A DNA stretch of 5,612 bases, taken from contig JAAZEC010000262.1 in assembly GCA_012512495.1 (NCBI GenBank), positions 1 through 5,612 of the forward strand, read 5' to 3'. Shown in pieces: positions 5,533 to 5,612 of the stretch. Below the pieces are notes generated by a model that saw only the letters and a list, made by a program, of their open reading frames with translations, was not told the DNA's origin and searched no databases. The position numbers were made by a program, and so were the translations under genes. The stretch is from Erysipelothrix sp. Its GTDB lineage: Bacteria; Bacillota_I; Bacilli_A; Erysipelotrichales; Erysipelotrichaceae. The first letter of the stretch is position 1; each line of letters starts with the position of its first letter.

Positions 5533-5612
5533 ATGACTTTATTAGAAAAACATCGCGAGATTTTTAAGACAGACAAACCAATTATAGGCTGTGTGCACTT
5601 GATGGCAATGCC
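5533..5612 (+). CDS. BtpA/SgcQ-family protein, N-terminal part (3' truncated)
   Basis: Only 26 codons are visible before the window ends. The start MTLLEKHREIFKTDKP is followed by IIGCVHLMAMP, which matches the N-terminal beta strand of the BtpA family (typically KPVIGxVHLxPLPG), predicted TIM barrels that include E. coli SgcQ from a PTS-type sgc cluster. A ribosome binding site (AAAGAGGA, 5521-5528) lies 4 nt before the ATG, 18 bp after the EIID stop, so the gene belongs to the PTS operon. The biochemical activity of non-photosynthetic BtpA homologues is not established to my knowledge; the position suggests a role in using the imported sugar phosphate. The assignment rests on a short segment, and another TIM-barrel enzyme is possible. 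Confidence 0.7.
   Translation, partial: MTLLEKHREIFKTDKPIIGCVHLMAM

Overview
The window looks like chromosomal DNA from a low-GC Bacillota (Firmicute). Genes are tightly packed, most Shine-Dalgarno sequences are strong (AGGAGG or AAGGGGG type), promoters are sigma-A-like, and a CcpA-type cre site is present. The genus cannot be fixed from the sequence alone. The core of the window is a mannose-family (EIIA-EIIB-EIIC-EIID) phosphotransferase (PTS) operon facing right. A large regulator of the LevR type is transcribed divergently from it.

Layout. Bases 1-78 hold the last 25 codons of an unidentified rightward gene. Bases 131-622 encode an unrecognised 163-residue protein with a long soluble N-terminal part and two membrane helices. 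It runs tail to tail into the regulator gene (619-2805, minus strand), and the two stop codons share the four bases CTAG. A divergent control region of about 250 bp (2806-3056) separates the regulator from the PTS genes. It holds a good sigma-A promoter, a cre site fully matching the consensus and overlapping that promoter's -35 box, an exact 10-bp inverted repeat with widely spaced arms, and a cluster of GTGTA boxes. Then follow EIIA (3057-3476), EIIB (3451-3918), EIIC (3939-4691), EIID (4693-5514), and the first 26 codons of a BtpA/SgcQ-family protein (from 5533) that runs off the window.

How it may work. EIIA and EIIB pass phosphate from HPr to a sugar that enters through EIIC/EIID. The product is probably handled by genes further downstream, and the BtpA-like protein is the first of these. 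The regulator has the LevR outline: winged helix, AAA+-like region, PRD1, EIIA-like domain, PRD2. However, its P-loop, Walker B acidic residues and GAFTGA loop are gone, and no sigma-54 promoter is visible upstream of the PTS genes. The PRD1 and EIIA-like phosphorylation histidines also appear lost, while the PRD2 histidine remains. The simplest reading is a LevR descendant that works at a sigma-A promoter, keeps induction control through PRD2, and leaves catabolite control to CcpA and the cre site. This regulator and its operator region are the most unusual part of the window. The transported sugar cannot be identified from the sequence.
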